A stretch of 64,000 nucleotides of DNA. It comes from Amphiduros pacificus (lineage: Eukaryota > Annelida > Polychaeta > Phyllodocida > Hesionidae). Positions 35,062 through 45,116 of the stretch are shown piece after piece. A program made the translations under genes and the position numbers. The stretch covers positions 50,397,369 to 50,461,368 of the forward strand of contig OX439006.1 in NCBI GenBank assembly GCA_949316495.1, given 5' to 3'. The notes below the pieces were generated by a model that searched no databases, was not told the origin of the DNA, and saw only the letters and a list, made by a program, of their open reading frames with translations. Within the stretch, counting starts at the first letter, position 1; every line of letters starts with the position of its first letter.

Positions 35062-35514
35062 CAGTGACCGGCAGTCAGATCCGGACATTTTCATGTTTTT
35101 CACTCCCGATTTTCACAAAACCTTTAAAAACTGTGTAAAAACTGCTCACATTAAAAGAAGATCTTCAACTTTAACGGTCTATGGAATTTTAATGCTACCC
35201 GTTCAAAATTAACAGAAATAGCATGATTTTCACGCATTCAGCAAACCTGCAGATTGTCCGAGTTTCCATTGAGTTATACGGTGATGTTGGTTGCGTCACC
35301 ACTTCTGACGTCATTTGACAGTGACACTATCACTCGTGCCGTGAAAACAAATAAACACTTTTAACGTTTTGAAAAGCAGTGGGAATACAAGAAAACATGT
35401 GAGAGACAATATTCAACTTAATTGCAATTACTACAGATCAGTTTTACTCGATATTTGACTGAGTTAAAAATGTCCGAGTTTAATCTGCCGGTTTCGGACA
35501 GTTGTCGGTCACTG
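35062..35514. mobile_element. Mariner-like MITE nested in E2
   Basis: 453 bp with ends CAGTGACCG inverted at both sides and TA target duplications (35060-35061 and 35515-35516). The sister MITEs show the empty site GATGTACTTCAAG. It carries one TGACGTCA at 35306-35313. No transposase. Confidence 0.9.
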
Positions 35515-35894
35515 TACTTCAAGAGATGAAACAAGTTTGTCAGGAATTTCTCATCGTAGAACATACAGAGCATTATGAACGGTGTGCTTTGGACAGCAGA
35601 CACAGAATACAAAGACAAAACAATTCCAGAGAAAAATATTCCAAAAAATTAAATATATTCCATGTTTTTGCCAACTTTCTTGACTGCAGAAAATTCAGAT
35701 CACTTTTGTGCCCGGAAGTCCGCCTACACACGTGCATGCTAAATCTTGATTGGTGAGTTGAACATATTTGAATATGGTGCGTATTGTTTTGATTGACCTC
35801 ACGTGAAAATGTATTGTGACGTTATATAACTCCTTCAGCTACCAATTACTTCCGGGCACCAAAGTGATCTGAATTTTTTTTGATGCCATACCTC

Positions 35895-36655
35895 CAAAGA
35901 GAACCGCATCAGTTTTCAGCGCGTGTTCACTGCACGTGCTGGTCAGTGACGTCATGTCAATGGTTGGCACGTGCACGAGGTGCAAATATGATGTACTTCA
36001 AGAGATGAAACAAGTTTTTAAGGAATTTCCTACCGTAGAGTATACAGAGCATTATGAATGGTGTGCTTTGGACAGCACACGCAGAATACAATGATAAAAC
36101 AATTCCAGAGAAAAATATTCCAAAATATTAAATATATTCCATGTTTTTATCAACTTTCCTGTCTGCAGAAAATTCAGATCACTTTTGTGCCCGGAAGTCA
36201 GTCTTCTCACGTGCATGCTAAATCTTGATTGGCGAGTAGAAAATATTTGAATGTTGTGGGTATTGTTTTGATTGACCTCAGGTGAAAATGTATTGTGACG
36301 TTATATAACTCCCAGAGCAACCAATTACTTCCGGGCACCAAAGTGATCTGAATTTTTTTCATAGCACTTTTGTAGACTTTGAACTAGATTAAACCAACTT
36401 TTGCAAAATCTTTTTGGGATACTGCAAACATGGAATCAAAGATAATTAATTTTAGAAGATGGCTAGATACACATTTGGAGGGAAAGCAATCGTTTGCACA
36501 GTTTACAACATCACCTGCCTCGAAAGGTCAGGAAATGCATAGATTTTTGTTTCCTCTCTTGATATCTATCATATTTGCGTACGCATCGGTAACCCTGCAC
36601 GTGCGGCAGTGATGCACGTGCCATGAGAGGCTGGAGGCTAATGCGGTTCTCTATG
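35895..36655. mobile_element. hAT-like MITE, unit E3, nested in E2
   Basis: 761 bp. Left end CAAAGAGAACCGCATCA, right end inverse of CATAGAGAACCGCAT. Flanked by the 8-bp duplication CATACCTC (35887-35894 and 36656-36663), a target inside E2. Confidence 0.9.
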
Positions 36656-36950
36656 CATACCTCTGACTTTGGAACAATATAAGTAACATTCCTGATATAT
36701 TTTTGAAATATTAAAATCACAGACCACAAGCTAAAACATTTTAGAAGATGGCCAGATACAAATTTGGAAGGAAAGCAGTCGTTTGCACAGTTTACAACAT
36801 CATCTGCCTTGGAAGGTCGGGAAATGCATAGATTTTTGTTTCCTCTCTTGATATATCATCATATTTGCGTACGCATCGGTATCCCTGCACGTGCACGGGC
36901 TGTGAGAGGCTGGAAGCTAATGCGGTTCTCTATGTTCTGCACCTATGAGA

Positions 36951-37050
36951 TATTCTTTTGCAGATCACCCCTCTGCCGAACTACTTTCGCAGATCACCCC
37001 TCTGCCGAACTACTTTCGCAGATCACCCCTCTGCCGAACTACTTTTGCAA
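36951..37050. repeat. 29-bp tandem repeat, about 3 units
   Basis: Unit GCAGATCACCCCTCTGCCGA plus ACTACTTTC, nearly identical copies just outside the MITE cluster. Confidence 0.92.
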
Positions 37051-37074
37051 ATCATCCTTGGTCCAAATGACGAC

Positions 37075-37285
37075 TGAGATCCTTCCACCAGAACCAACAA
37101 AAGAGATCTGTCAGGCTGAACACTGCATGAACCCATGCTCTTGACTTTATCTCATATTTATCTACCGCAGATGGTTTATATACCAGTGTTAACATTGTAA
37201 AAAGTACAGATCTTAAGAAATGAACATGTGAGTGCAGTGTTCAGGCTGACAGATCTCTCAAGTTGGTTCTGGTGGAAGGATCTCA
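37075..37285. mobile_element. Fold-back (inverted repeat) element
   Basis: Outer arms TGAGATCCTTCCACCAGAAC and its inverse, with the inner word AGATCTGTCAGGCTGAACAC repeated in both arms. About 211 bp in all. No clear target duplication was found. Confidence 0.75.
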
Positions 37286-37300
37286 ATGCCCACCTCTCAA

Positions 37301-37356
37301 TGACGTCATTACATAGTAAAATATATGTGGCAATGACGTCATTGAGTGTGACGTCA
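37301..37356. promoter_or_regulatory. Three CRE palindromes in 56 bp
   Basis: Perfect TGACGTCA at 37301-37308, 37334-37341 and 37349-37356, about 1 kb past the 3' end of the ELH-type gene. The sequence match is certain; regulatory function is inference. Confidence 0.5.
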
Positions 37357-37527
37357 TTAAAAAGGGGGCGTGGCATTGTTTATGTTGTTTGACACACACA
37401 ACATAGGTCGGTACATAGGTCCATGCAGGCTGCAATATTTTCCACACAGTTTTGCTTTAAATAGATTGGACATCAAACCAAAACTTTATCTCATACCTAT
37501 CTGCAGGAGTTAAGTGTGAGATAAAGT

Positions 37528-37680
37528 CAAGAACATAGGTTCGTGCAGTGTTCAGGCTGACAGATCTCTCTCGTTGGTTCTGGTGGAAGGATCTCACTCA
37601 TCCTTCGGACTCTTGAGATCCTTCCACCAGAACCAACTTGAGAGATCTGTCAGCCTGAACACTGCACTCACATGTTCTTG
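37528..37680. repeat. Large palindrome, about 67-nt arms and 17-nt loop
   Basis: Left arm 37528-37596 and right arm 37614-37680 are nearly perfect inverse copies. They contain the same GAGATCCTTCCACC and CAGTGTTCAGGCTGACAG words as 37075-37285, in the opposite arrangement. It can form a long hairpin. Confidence 0.9.
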
Positions 37681-38385
37681 CCTTAGTATCAGGTCACACC
37701 GCCAACCTGGCCTCGGTTCATTCTCTTTGAAGGATTGCCGGGATGAACATACACGCTGGTTGGAGGAGAGAAACAATTATATGATGTAATTAACCTGGAA
37801 ACAGTACTCCAACTCGCTATAAGGGTAATCTATGAAAATGGCAAACGATGTATGTGTCAATCAAAACATGGATTTCTCTAATCAATGCATTCATTACTCA
37901 AACATGTCTGTCGCAACTAAATATGTGTGTATCAACCAAACAAATATGCATCGTCCAAACCAGTTTATATCAATCAAAAGCAGACTGGTATATATCAATC
38001 AAATAAAATCAAACAGACAGTATGACTATCATTCAAACACTGGTTTGCATTAATCAGTCAGACATTACTAATCAGACAATTACCATTCCTGTTACACAAG
38101 GTTGTGTAAATCATAAACAGATCACATTAAACAAGTACAGCTCCATCTATCAAGTATACTTGGCTTAATCAAACACACTCACAAAAATACAAACATCAAA
38201 AGTAAGACTATAATTTTACAGAATGCTAAATGGTAACAACGATGCTTCATTAAGATTTGATACAAATCAATGCAGTTATCAACATGCAGTGTTCAATAGT
38301 TTACAACAAGCAAGACGTGAGTGATGCAGATATATAATGGTGCAGTGACTGTACCTATATTATATGGGTGCGGTGGGGAAGGGAT

Positions 38386-39960
38386 TCACGACAAAAGGTG
38401 TGAACGTTTGCCAAGCTCTAGGAGTCTTTGTCTGGAGGACCTGATGCCAGCTCGACGACGCTGCTGCCCAACCAGTTCAGACAATGCGACCAGAGACATG
38501 TCAATAGACAGGTTCCCTCTGCGCATGCGTGCTCCATTGACAACTAGATCTACATCTATGGGATATAAGGAGGAGGGATTATTAGCCAACCTTTTGCCTA
38601 TTCTGCTGAGGTGTCCCTGGGCTTGTTTTCTGCGCTGTTCTCTGAGCATCCCTGATAATTGTTGGAGATCCTGGTTGACTGATAATTCAGGAGAACGCTT
38701 TCCAAGATGTCTGTGGTGGGCAGGGACTGGTTCCCTACCGAGCCAAGTTCGCTCCAAGTCAGCTAAAGACATGTCATCTTCATTCTCAGCTGATGAAATA
38801 CTTCTTTTCCCAAGGTTAAGTAGCCTACTGTGACTGTTGCCTCTCATCATGTCAGCTACAGACTGAAGATCTTGGTTTAAGCTTAGGGATGGAGCTCGTT
38901 TTCCCAGAGCTAAAAGTCTGTCATGGCTATCCCCTCTCATCATATCTGCTACAGACTGAAGATCTTGGTTTAAGCTTAGGGATGGAGCTCGTTTTCCCAG
39001 AGCTAAAAGTCTGTCATGGCTGTCCCCTCTCATCATGTCAGCTACAGACTGAAGATCTTGGTTTAAGCTTAGGGATGGAGCTCGCTTTCCCAGAGCTAAA
39101 AGTCTGTCATGGCTATCCCCTCTCATCATGTCAGCTACAGACTGAAGATCCTGGTTTAAGCTTAGGGATGGAGCGCGCTTTCCCAGAGCTAAGAGTCTGT
39201 CATGGCTATCCCCTCTCATCATGTCAGCTACAGACTGAAGATCTTGGTTTAAGCTTAGGGATGGAGCTCGTTTTCCCAGAGCTAGAAGTCTGTCATGGCT
39301 ATCCCCTCTCATCATGTCTGCTACAGACTGAAGATCTTGGTTTAAGCTTAGGGATGGAGCTCGTTTTCCCAGAGCTAAAAGTCTGTCATGGCTATCCCCT
39401 CTCATCATGTCAGCTACAGACTGAAGATCTTGGTTTAAGCTTAGGGATGGAGCTCGTTTTCCCAGAGCTAAAAGTCTGTCATGGCTATCCCCTCTCATCA
39501 TGTCAGCTACAGACTGAAGATCTTGGTTTAAGCTAAGGGATGGAGCTCGCTTTCCCAGAGCTAAAAGTCTGTCATGGCTATCCCCTCTCATCATGTCAGC
39601 TACAGACTGAAGATCTTGGTTTATGGCCAATGGTACTCTTTTTCCCAGTTTGTGATGAACATCATCTGCCGCTTCGCTGGGGTCCCGATTTATGCCGTGA
39701 GATGGCACTCGTTTACCAATCGCCATGAGCCGGGCATGTGTGTCGTCGGCAGCATTACCCCGCATCATGTCAGCCACAGACACAAGGTCCTGGTTCAGGG
39801 ACAGTGACCTTCTTTTCTCTGGGACCATGTCCTCTACCCACTCACCACCTCGGTGGGCTTTATGGGTGGGGTCTCTTTCTATGGTGAAGGCCACGGTGTG
39901 TAAGGCAAGGCAGACCAACATAATCCATCTCCCGGAAACTGCTTTGAGAAATGTCATCAT
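38386..39960 (-). CDS. Egg-laying hormone (ELH/CRF-DH44 superfamily) prohormone, 524 aa
   Basis: Secreted neuropeptide precursor in one coding exon. Translation starts at the first of two ATGs (MMTFLKAVSG), three bases after a splice acceptor (exon begins 39962), so a 5' UTR exon lies upstream. A signal peptide (about residues 1-26, core IMLVCLALHTVAF) comes first. Dibasic GKR sites then release amidated peptides: one SLSLNQDLVSVADMMRG peptide; VPSHGINRDPSEAADDV; one VPLAINQDL peptide; eight tandem 31-residue units APSLSLNQDLQSVADMM, seven identical and one variant ending LLNLGKR; SISSAENEDDMSLADLE; SPELSVNQDLQQLSGML; and last a 36-residue peptide GNLSIDMSLVALSELV ending RQRLLELGKR. Aplysia ELH (ISINQDLKAITDML, RQRLLEK-amide) fits both the repeats and the last peptide; the SIDMSL start also recalls CRF, sauvagine and DH44. 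It should act through a class B receptor, as DH44 and CRF do, but that is inference. Confidence 0.93.
   Translation of the reverse strand: MMTFLKAVSGRWIMLVCLALHTVAFTIERDPTHKAHRGGEWVEDMVPEKRRSLSLNQDLVSVADMMRGNAADDTHARLMAIGKRVPSHGINRDPSEAADDVHHKLGKRVPLAINQDLQSVADMMRGDSHDRLLALGKRAPSLSLNQDLQSVADMMRGDSHDRLLALGKRAPSLSLNQDLQSVADMMRGDSHDRLLALGKRAPSLSLNQDLQSVADMMRGDSHDRLLALGKRAPSLSLNQDLQSVADMMRGDSHDRLLALGKRAPSLSLNQDLQSVADMMRGDSHDRLLALGKRAPSLSLNQDLQSVADMMRGDSHDRLLALGKRAPSLSLNQDLQSVADMMRGDSHDRLLALGKRAPSLSLNQDLQSVADMMRGNSHSRLLNLGKRSISSAENEDDMSLADLERTWLGREPVPAHHRHLGKRSPELSVNQDLQQLSGMLREQRRKQAQGHLSRIGKRLANNPSSLYPIDVDLVVNGARMRRGNLSIDMSLVALSELVGQQRRRAGIRSSRQRLLELGKRSHLLS
38820..39630 (-). repeat. 93-bp tandem repeat encoding the ELH-like peptide copies
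   Basis: Eight in-frame units spaced exactly 93 bp, with GGGATGGAGC marking each at 38888, 38981, 39074, 39167, 39260, 39353, 39446 and 39539. DNA identity is very high, and most differences are silent. Confidence 0.96.
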
Positions 39961-40304
39961 TTCTGAAACATACAAAAAACAAGGTGTAATATGTGAATAT
40001 GTGACACGCCAGGCGGAGCCGTGGTGCAAAGTGAAGTAGCTCTTCAGTCGCGGAGTCTGACTACTTCCGGTGTCAATGTCAGGATTGAACCAGGTGAGTT
40101 TCTGACCAATTTTGGTGTTTTTCTGTACTGATATCCCTATTTCCCAAATGAATTTCATCAGTAATTTGTTTGAGAAAGCACCCAAGGTTAATTTGGTGAA
40201 ACTTGACCCATTTTTTGAGGCTCAAAGTCTTTTAACACACACTCAAGTCTTCACTCACGTGCTCACTGATCTCTTTTCTGCAGTCAGAATTGCACAGTGA
40301 TACA

Positions 40305-40747
40305 TTCACAAATACGGCAGTCATTTTCGGGGCCAAAACAAAGTACAAGCTACCAAAATCACACACCACTGTCTTCCTTGTGTTCTCACGATTACATACA
40401 TATAAATATCATTTCTGTAAGTCTATTATTGGCCGAGATATTAATGTAAACAGCTTCACAAATACGGCAGTCATTTTCGGGACCAAAACAAAGTACAAGC
40501 TACCAAAATCACACACCACTGTCTTCCTTGTGTTCTCACGATTACATACATATAAATATCATTTCTGTAAGTCTATTATTGGCCGAGATATTAATGTAAA
40601 CAGCTTCACAAATACGGCAGTCATTTTCGGGACCAAAACAAAGTACAAGCTACCAAAATCACACACCACTGTCTTCCTTGTGTTCTCACGATTACATACA
40701 TATAAATATCATTTCTGTAAGTCTATTATTGGCCGAGATATTAATGT
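40305..40747. repeat. 150-bp tandem triplication
   Basis: Three nearly identical copies of about 150 bp containing TACGGCAGTCATTTTCGG and ATTGGCCGAGATATTAATGT. The period is a multiple of three and one frame stays open through all copies, but nothing supports a protein. Confidence 0.94.
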
Positions 40748-40843
40748 GATCATCTTTAAATCTATAATGAACATCTTATATTTATCACGATTACAAAAGT
40801 CATTTTCAATTAAAATCAAATTGTACATTTGTTTCATCTTCAG

Positions 40844-41044
40844 ATACCTTCTGTTGGGATCTGTTTGGATATTGATGGTGTACTTGCATGAGGATCCACT
40901 CCACTACCACTACCAGAAGCCATTGAAACATTCTGCTATCTGCAAGACTTGCAGGACAGAAGATTACCAGTGGTGTTTGTCACGAATGCCCTCAACTGAG
41001 ATATAGACAAAGCTGCCCAGTTATCTTGCTGGTTTGGAATTAAG
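40844..41044 (+). pseudogene. Relic exon of an HDHD5-like HAD hydrolase
   Basis: The exon has an acceptor (CATCTTCAG) and a donor (AAG then GTAAAA) and is 67 codons in phase 0. The frame reads IPSVGICLDIDGVLA, stop, GSTPLPLPEAIETF, LPVVFVTNALN, stop, DIDKAAQLSCWFGIK. DIDGVL is HAD motif I and VFVTNA is motif II, arranged as in HDHD5 (CECR5). Both stops are TGA where arginine would fit (CGA to TGA). No other exons of the gene were seen nearby. The family call rests on motifs only. Confidence 0.72.
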
Positions 41045-41387
41045 GTAAAAGCATGAAATAGGAGGGGACAGTCATATGGGCACTTTCACACATACTGGGC
41101 TTTCACGCCCTGGCAACCCCATTTGATGGTGAAAATAAATCCCTGTCAGCCATTGAAACAGTACAGTAAAATAAAACCCCATTATGAAGATTTCATCTTT
41201 TAAGTCATTTTCTTTTTTTTTATATTCTACGTGTGCAAAACACAATTCAATTCTGCATGTTCTGACGTGAATAGTGCCTGAAAAGATATGATTGCATGCC
41301 TCTAGAAATCTGTGATTGAATATTGAAACATTTCTTTGTTTTCTTTGTAGTCCAATGATTAATTTGGCATTATTTTTTTCACACATG

Positions 41388-44075
41388 TTGGGTGCCAAAA
41401 AAAAATTAGAAAAAGAAATTGCTAAGCTGAGGGAAGAAAAAAAGAGTGAGAATTTCAACTTGTGCTACCTGGAAAGGAGACGAAAGACCATAGAGAAGGA
41501 AATCGGGCAAGCTCAATTTCATCTTGAGCATGTGCAGAGATTGAATAGAGCTGCAATCGCGCAAAGCAACATCACCTCCCAGAGAACAGTTCAGCCACCG
41601 CAACATGTTAAACAGGTATATCTGATTAAGCAATAATTCTTTAAGTTTACAATGAATAAGTGCCCAGCACTTCAGAGGTAAATCATGTGACAGGCTGTTT
41701 CATTTGACTTGTACTTGTGAACAATTAATTTTACTTCATAGCTTGCAGTATGTTGACAAAAACATATTGTAAGCTCCCACCACCCAAGCATCTGTCTGTG
41801 TGTATATGTGTCGATGTATGCGTCTGTCAACAAAAACTTTAGATATATAGCATAATGTCAGATAGAGGCCCATATTTTTTCTGCACATGCATCTCATAAA
41901 GGCCTAAAATAGGATGATCTCAGATTTTATTTGTTCTATCAATGTAATGATTTTTCACTTTGCCTCAACAATATTGTTTGATGTTTCAATGTAAGATAAT
42001 AACTTGTAATATAAAAGGCTTTCCTTCTTTTTAAGATTAAGAAGACCCCAGTCATGAGAACAACATTTGTCAGAGACAACAATTCAGAAAAATTGAACCT
42101 ATCATCACACACCGTGAGAGGAAGAATGGAGAAAACAATGAAGCTATTAACAAGCATACATTGTACGGAAATGGAGGAGGACAAAGAAAAATCTGTAAAA
42201 GATGTACTGTGGTATTCTTTTGTGAAAAAGACAAATTCTGCAGAAAAGGAGAAGTATATTTCTCAGTCAAAGTCAGCATCTAACGCAGCTATTGCTGTTA
42301 CAGCTAGAAAGCACAAGCCTAGCATTACGCACAGACTAGTCCGGAGTCTGAGCATGTTATACAAAGGCGGGATGATTAGCAAAAGAAAGTACAGTGAAGT
42401 AAGGAAAAATGAAAAGGAAGCTGTAGAAACCGAACTCCTGCCATACGATGTGGTGATAAGAAAAATAAAGGAAGAAATGCAGAGCAAATTGCCATGTTTT
42501 CGTATACCTGCAATAGGAGGATGCAGAAGAGACCTTGAGCAACTCCTCTTGAATCTTGCCGAGATCTATCTTGATGCAGAGAGGTTAAACCCAGGAATGC
42601 TCGATTGGTTTGGTACAGATGGACTTTTTAGAATTGCGATAGGGGGAGATGGTGCTCCATTTGGTAAGCACTCCACTGCCACAGCTGTGTTAGCATCTGT
42701 AATAAATGCAAAGCATTTCATCTCTAGCAGAGACCATAATTACTTAATTGCTGGGGGTAATACCGCAGAAGACTCTCCATAGATGATTGAGGTGACCAGA
42801 GACATTTTTGCCGAAATGGAAAAGATTGAAAGTAAATCCTACAAGGTTCAGGGAAAGGATGTTTCATTTTCATGTTTCCTGGTACCAGCAGATCAAAAAT
42901 GGGCTGCTAAAGTAAGTGGTGAACTGAATAATGCGGCGACTTACCCCTCCTCTTATGGCAATGTTAGAAAAGACGACCTTGGCAGAATTGGTGGAGAGTT
43001 TGGAAAAACGTGGAAAAAGTGGGATTTTAATGAGAGACTGCAGGTTGTAAATGGTGTGGAATGCTTGAAAAAAAAGACAACTACAAGAACAAAAATCACT
43101 GAGTATATAGCCAAACAGAATTCAAGACAAGAGTATTATCCTGTGATTGGGAAATATGTTGATTATATATATGTAGAGCCCCTCCATTGTTTAAATCTCG
43201 CCTGGCAGCACTGGCAGGAAAAACTGTTACAGCTTGTGAAACAATCTACACCAGATTCTGAATTAAAGAAAAAATTGTCTGATATGGATCAAGATTGTAG
43301 TATGAGCAAGTATATTGTAAGCATCAAGGATGCAAAGATTAACAAACTACATTTCAATCTTTGTAGAAAATTAAGTGATAAAGCTGATGTTACCAACTCG
43401 GTCAGACTGACTGGGGATGATTCAAAGAAGTTGGCTCGTAGTTTCCCAGATGTAATTCAAGTCCAGCTGACAAATGATCACATACATGATTTCAAGTTTT
43501 TTGTACTCGCATATATAGGTATCCAACTGAGGAATGCCAGTTCCATATTTCTTAGAACAGACATTGTACAAACTGACATTGCGCTCCTTGCAGAGTATTG
43601 CAGACTATATTTTAATGCCCATGCATTGTTTGACATTGTAAATTTAACTTCATGGACCATCGCTCATGTGATACCAGCTCACACCCAGGACTTATATGAT
43701 AAGCTGGGATGTGGTCTTGGCATTAACAGCATGCAAGGCAGAGAGGCAAAGCATACTGCCTTAAAGGAATATCTGGAGCACACAGCTGGAGTATCACATG
43801 AGAAGAGATGGGAGATTGCATTTAGGCATGAATATGCTAGCTTGTTTTGGCTTCCAAAATTGAAGAACCAATATGTAGAAAATGTAAGAAAAGACCGAAA
43901 CAAAATCATAACTGAGTTTAACAGTGACACAAATTGTACACAATGTGGTCTCAGGTATCAGAACCAGGAATTTTCCTGTATGCTTTGTTCAAACCCCACA
44001 ATGGAGGAGATTAAACTTAGTTGCAAGCAGAGCAAGATCACAATGAATATGCATAAATTAATGTCAAAATCATAA
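41388..44075 (+). pseudogene. Transposase-like two-exon gene, broken once
   Basis: Exon 1 (41388-41615) encodes a charged coiled coil (KKKLEKEIAKLREEKK). It splices in phase from a GTATAT donor to an acceptor at 42035. The second exon is open except for one in-frame stop. Features: a basic N-terminal part; the segment WFGTDGLFRIAIGGDGAPFG, which resembles conserved blocks in an uncharacterised protein family common in marine invertebrates; HNYLIAGGN; LNNAATYPSSYGNV; and a C-terminal cysteine cluster CTQCGLRYQ and CMLCSNP that could bind zinc. I do not recognise a named superfamily. Length, structure and repeat-rich surroundings suggest a DNA transposon protein. Terminal inverted repeats were not found. 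A domesticated gene is the alternative. Confidence 0.6.
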
Positions 44076-44130
44076 TATTATAGTTATTCCAGTTTTAAAT
44101 TTGAGCAATCTCCTCCATTGTGTTAGAAAT

Positions 44131-44441
44131 GGTGTTTTTATGACCCTTTCAGCAACTATGGCCATATCAGGTCGACTTTCGAGCCTTTTAACCAGTGTGA
44201 AAGTAACACTGCGGGCAGTGGGAGTCGAACCCACCACCTCCCGTCCTCCACTTATTTAACCAACAAAGGGACCAGCCCCACTAGCACAGTTGGTAGAGCA
44301 TAGGTATAGAGCATAAGTGGAGGACGGGAGGTGGTGGGTTCGACTCCCACTGCCGGCAGTGTTACTTTCACACTGGTTTAAAGGCTCGAAAGTCGACCTG
44401 ATATGGCCATAGTTGCTGAAAGGGTCGTAAAAACAACATTT
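44131..44441. mobile_element. Head-to-head pair of tRNA-derived SINE units (palindrome)
   Basis: Arms 44131-44253 and 44314-44441 are inverse copies separated by 60 bases. The plus-strand unit has TAGCACAGTTGGTAGAGCA as A box (44281-44299) and GGTGGGTTCGACTCCCAC as B box (44334-44351). It continues into CACACTGGTTTAAAGGCTCG. The A-box part is present once, in the spacer. Confidence 0.82.
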
Positions 44442-44696
44442 CAATTTTTCACCTGATATGGCCATAGTTGCTCAAAGGTTTGTAAAAACACCATTTCACA
44501 ATTTAACCAACAAAGGCTCCATTGTGTTTGAAGAGCTGCCAATATATTGTTTGTGAAAACGTTGAATACCATAATATTGATTAAATAACTGTTTATACAT
44601 AGCATATTTACATCTGATTCTGAAGTGTAGGATCTTTTATTTTTTCGAAGCCAAAACAAGCTAACATATTCATGCCTTAGGTGGTGTTTTCTACTC

Positions 44697-44815
44697 CCAC
44701 AGCCGGCAGTGTTACTTTCACACTGGTTAAAAAGCTCGAAAGTCGCTCTGATATGGCCATAGTTGCTGAAAGGGTTGTAAAAACACCATTTCACAATTTC
44801 AGAACATGAAAAAAT
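44697..44815 (+). mobile_element. Fragment of the same SINE family
   Basis: Repeats the 3' body (GGCAGTGTTACTTTCACACT and ATATGGCCATAGTTGCTGAA) of the unit at 44314-44441 without its tRNA head. Confidence 0.8.
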
Positions 44816-45116
44816 AATGGATGGAAGGATATAATGACCGTTTTGTTTAATTTTCATTGTATATCAGCAAAATCCACCAACTTTTCCTTCTTGGAATATT
44901 AAATTTGTAGACCTTTCATAAAGGGTATTTTCAGGGTAAAATGATCTTCCAGCATTTATAAAAATATGAGTAAATAATTTTGTTGCACAAAAATCAGTGT
45001 ATTGTTAAATTCTATTTTTCTAGTCAAATTAAAGCAAATATATTATTTATATATTCATTTTTTTATATATATGACTTAATAAAGCTTGATTCATACTTGT
45101 GCAATGTCTATTATAT

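Larger units (their letters stand above)
34957..36934. mobile_element. hAT-like MITE, unit E2, carrying two nested elements
   Basis: It starts CATAGAGAACCGCATCA immediately after the second TTCTGCAC and ends at 36934 followed by a third TTCTGCAC (36935-36942). It contains a mariner-like MITE (35062-35514) and another hAT-like MITE (35895-36655). Without these it would be about 750 bp, like the others. Confidence 0.88.

Noticed and set aside
38889-39536. 215-codon plus-strand ORF of tandem units
   Set aside because: It is the antisense of the ELH-type peptide repeats. The minus frame has a signal peptide, amidation sites and family similarity.
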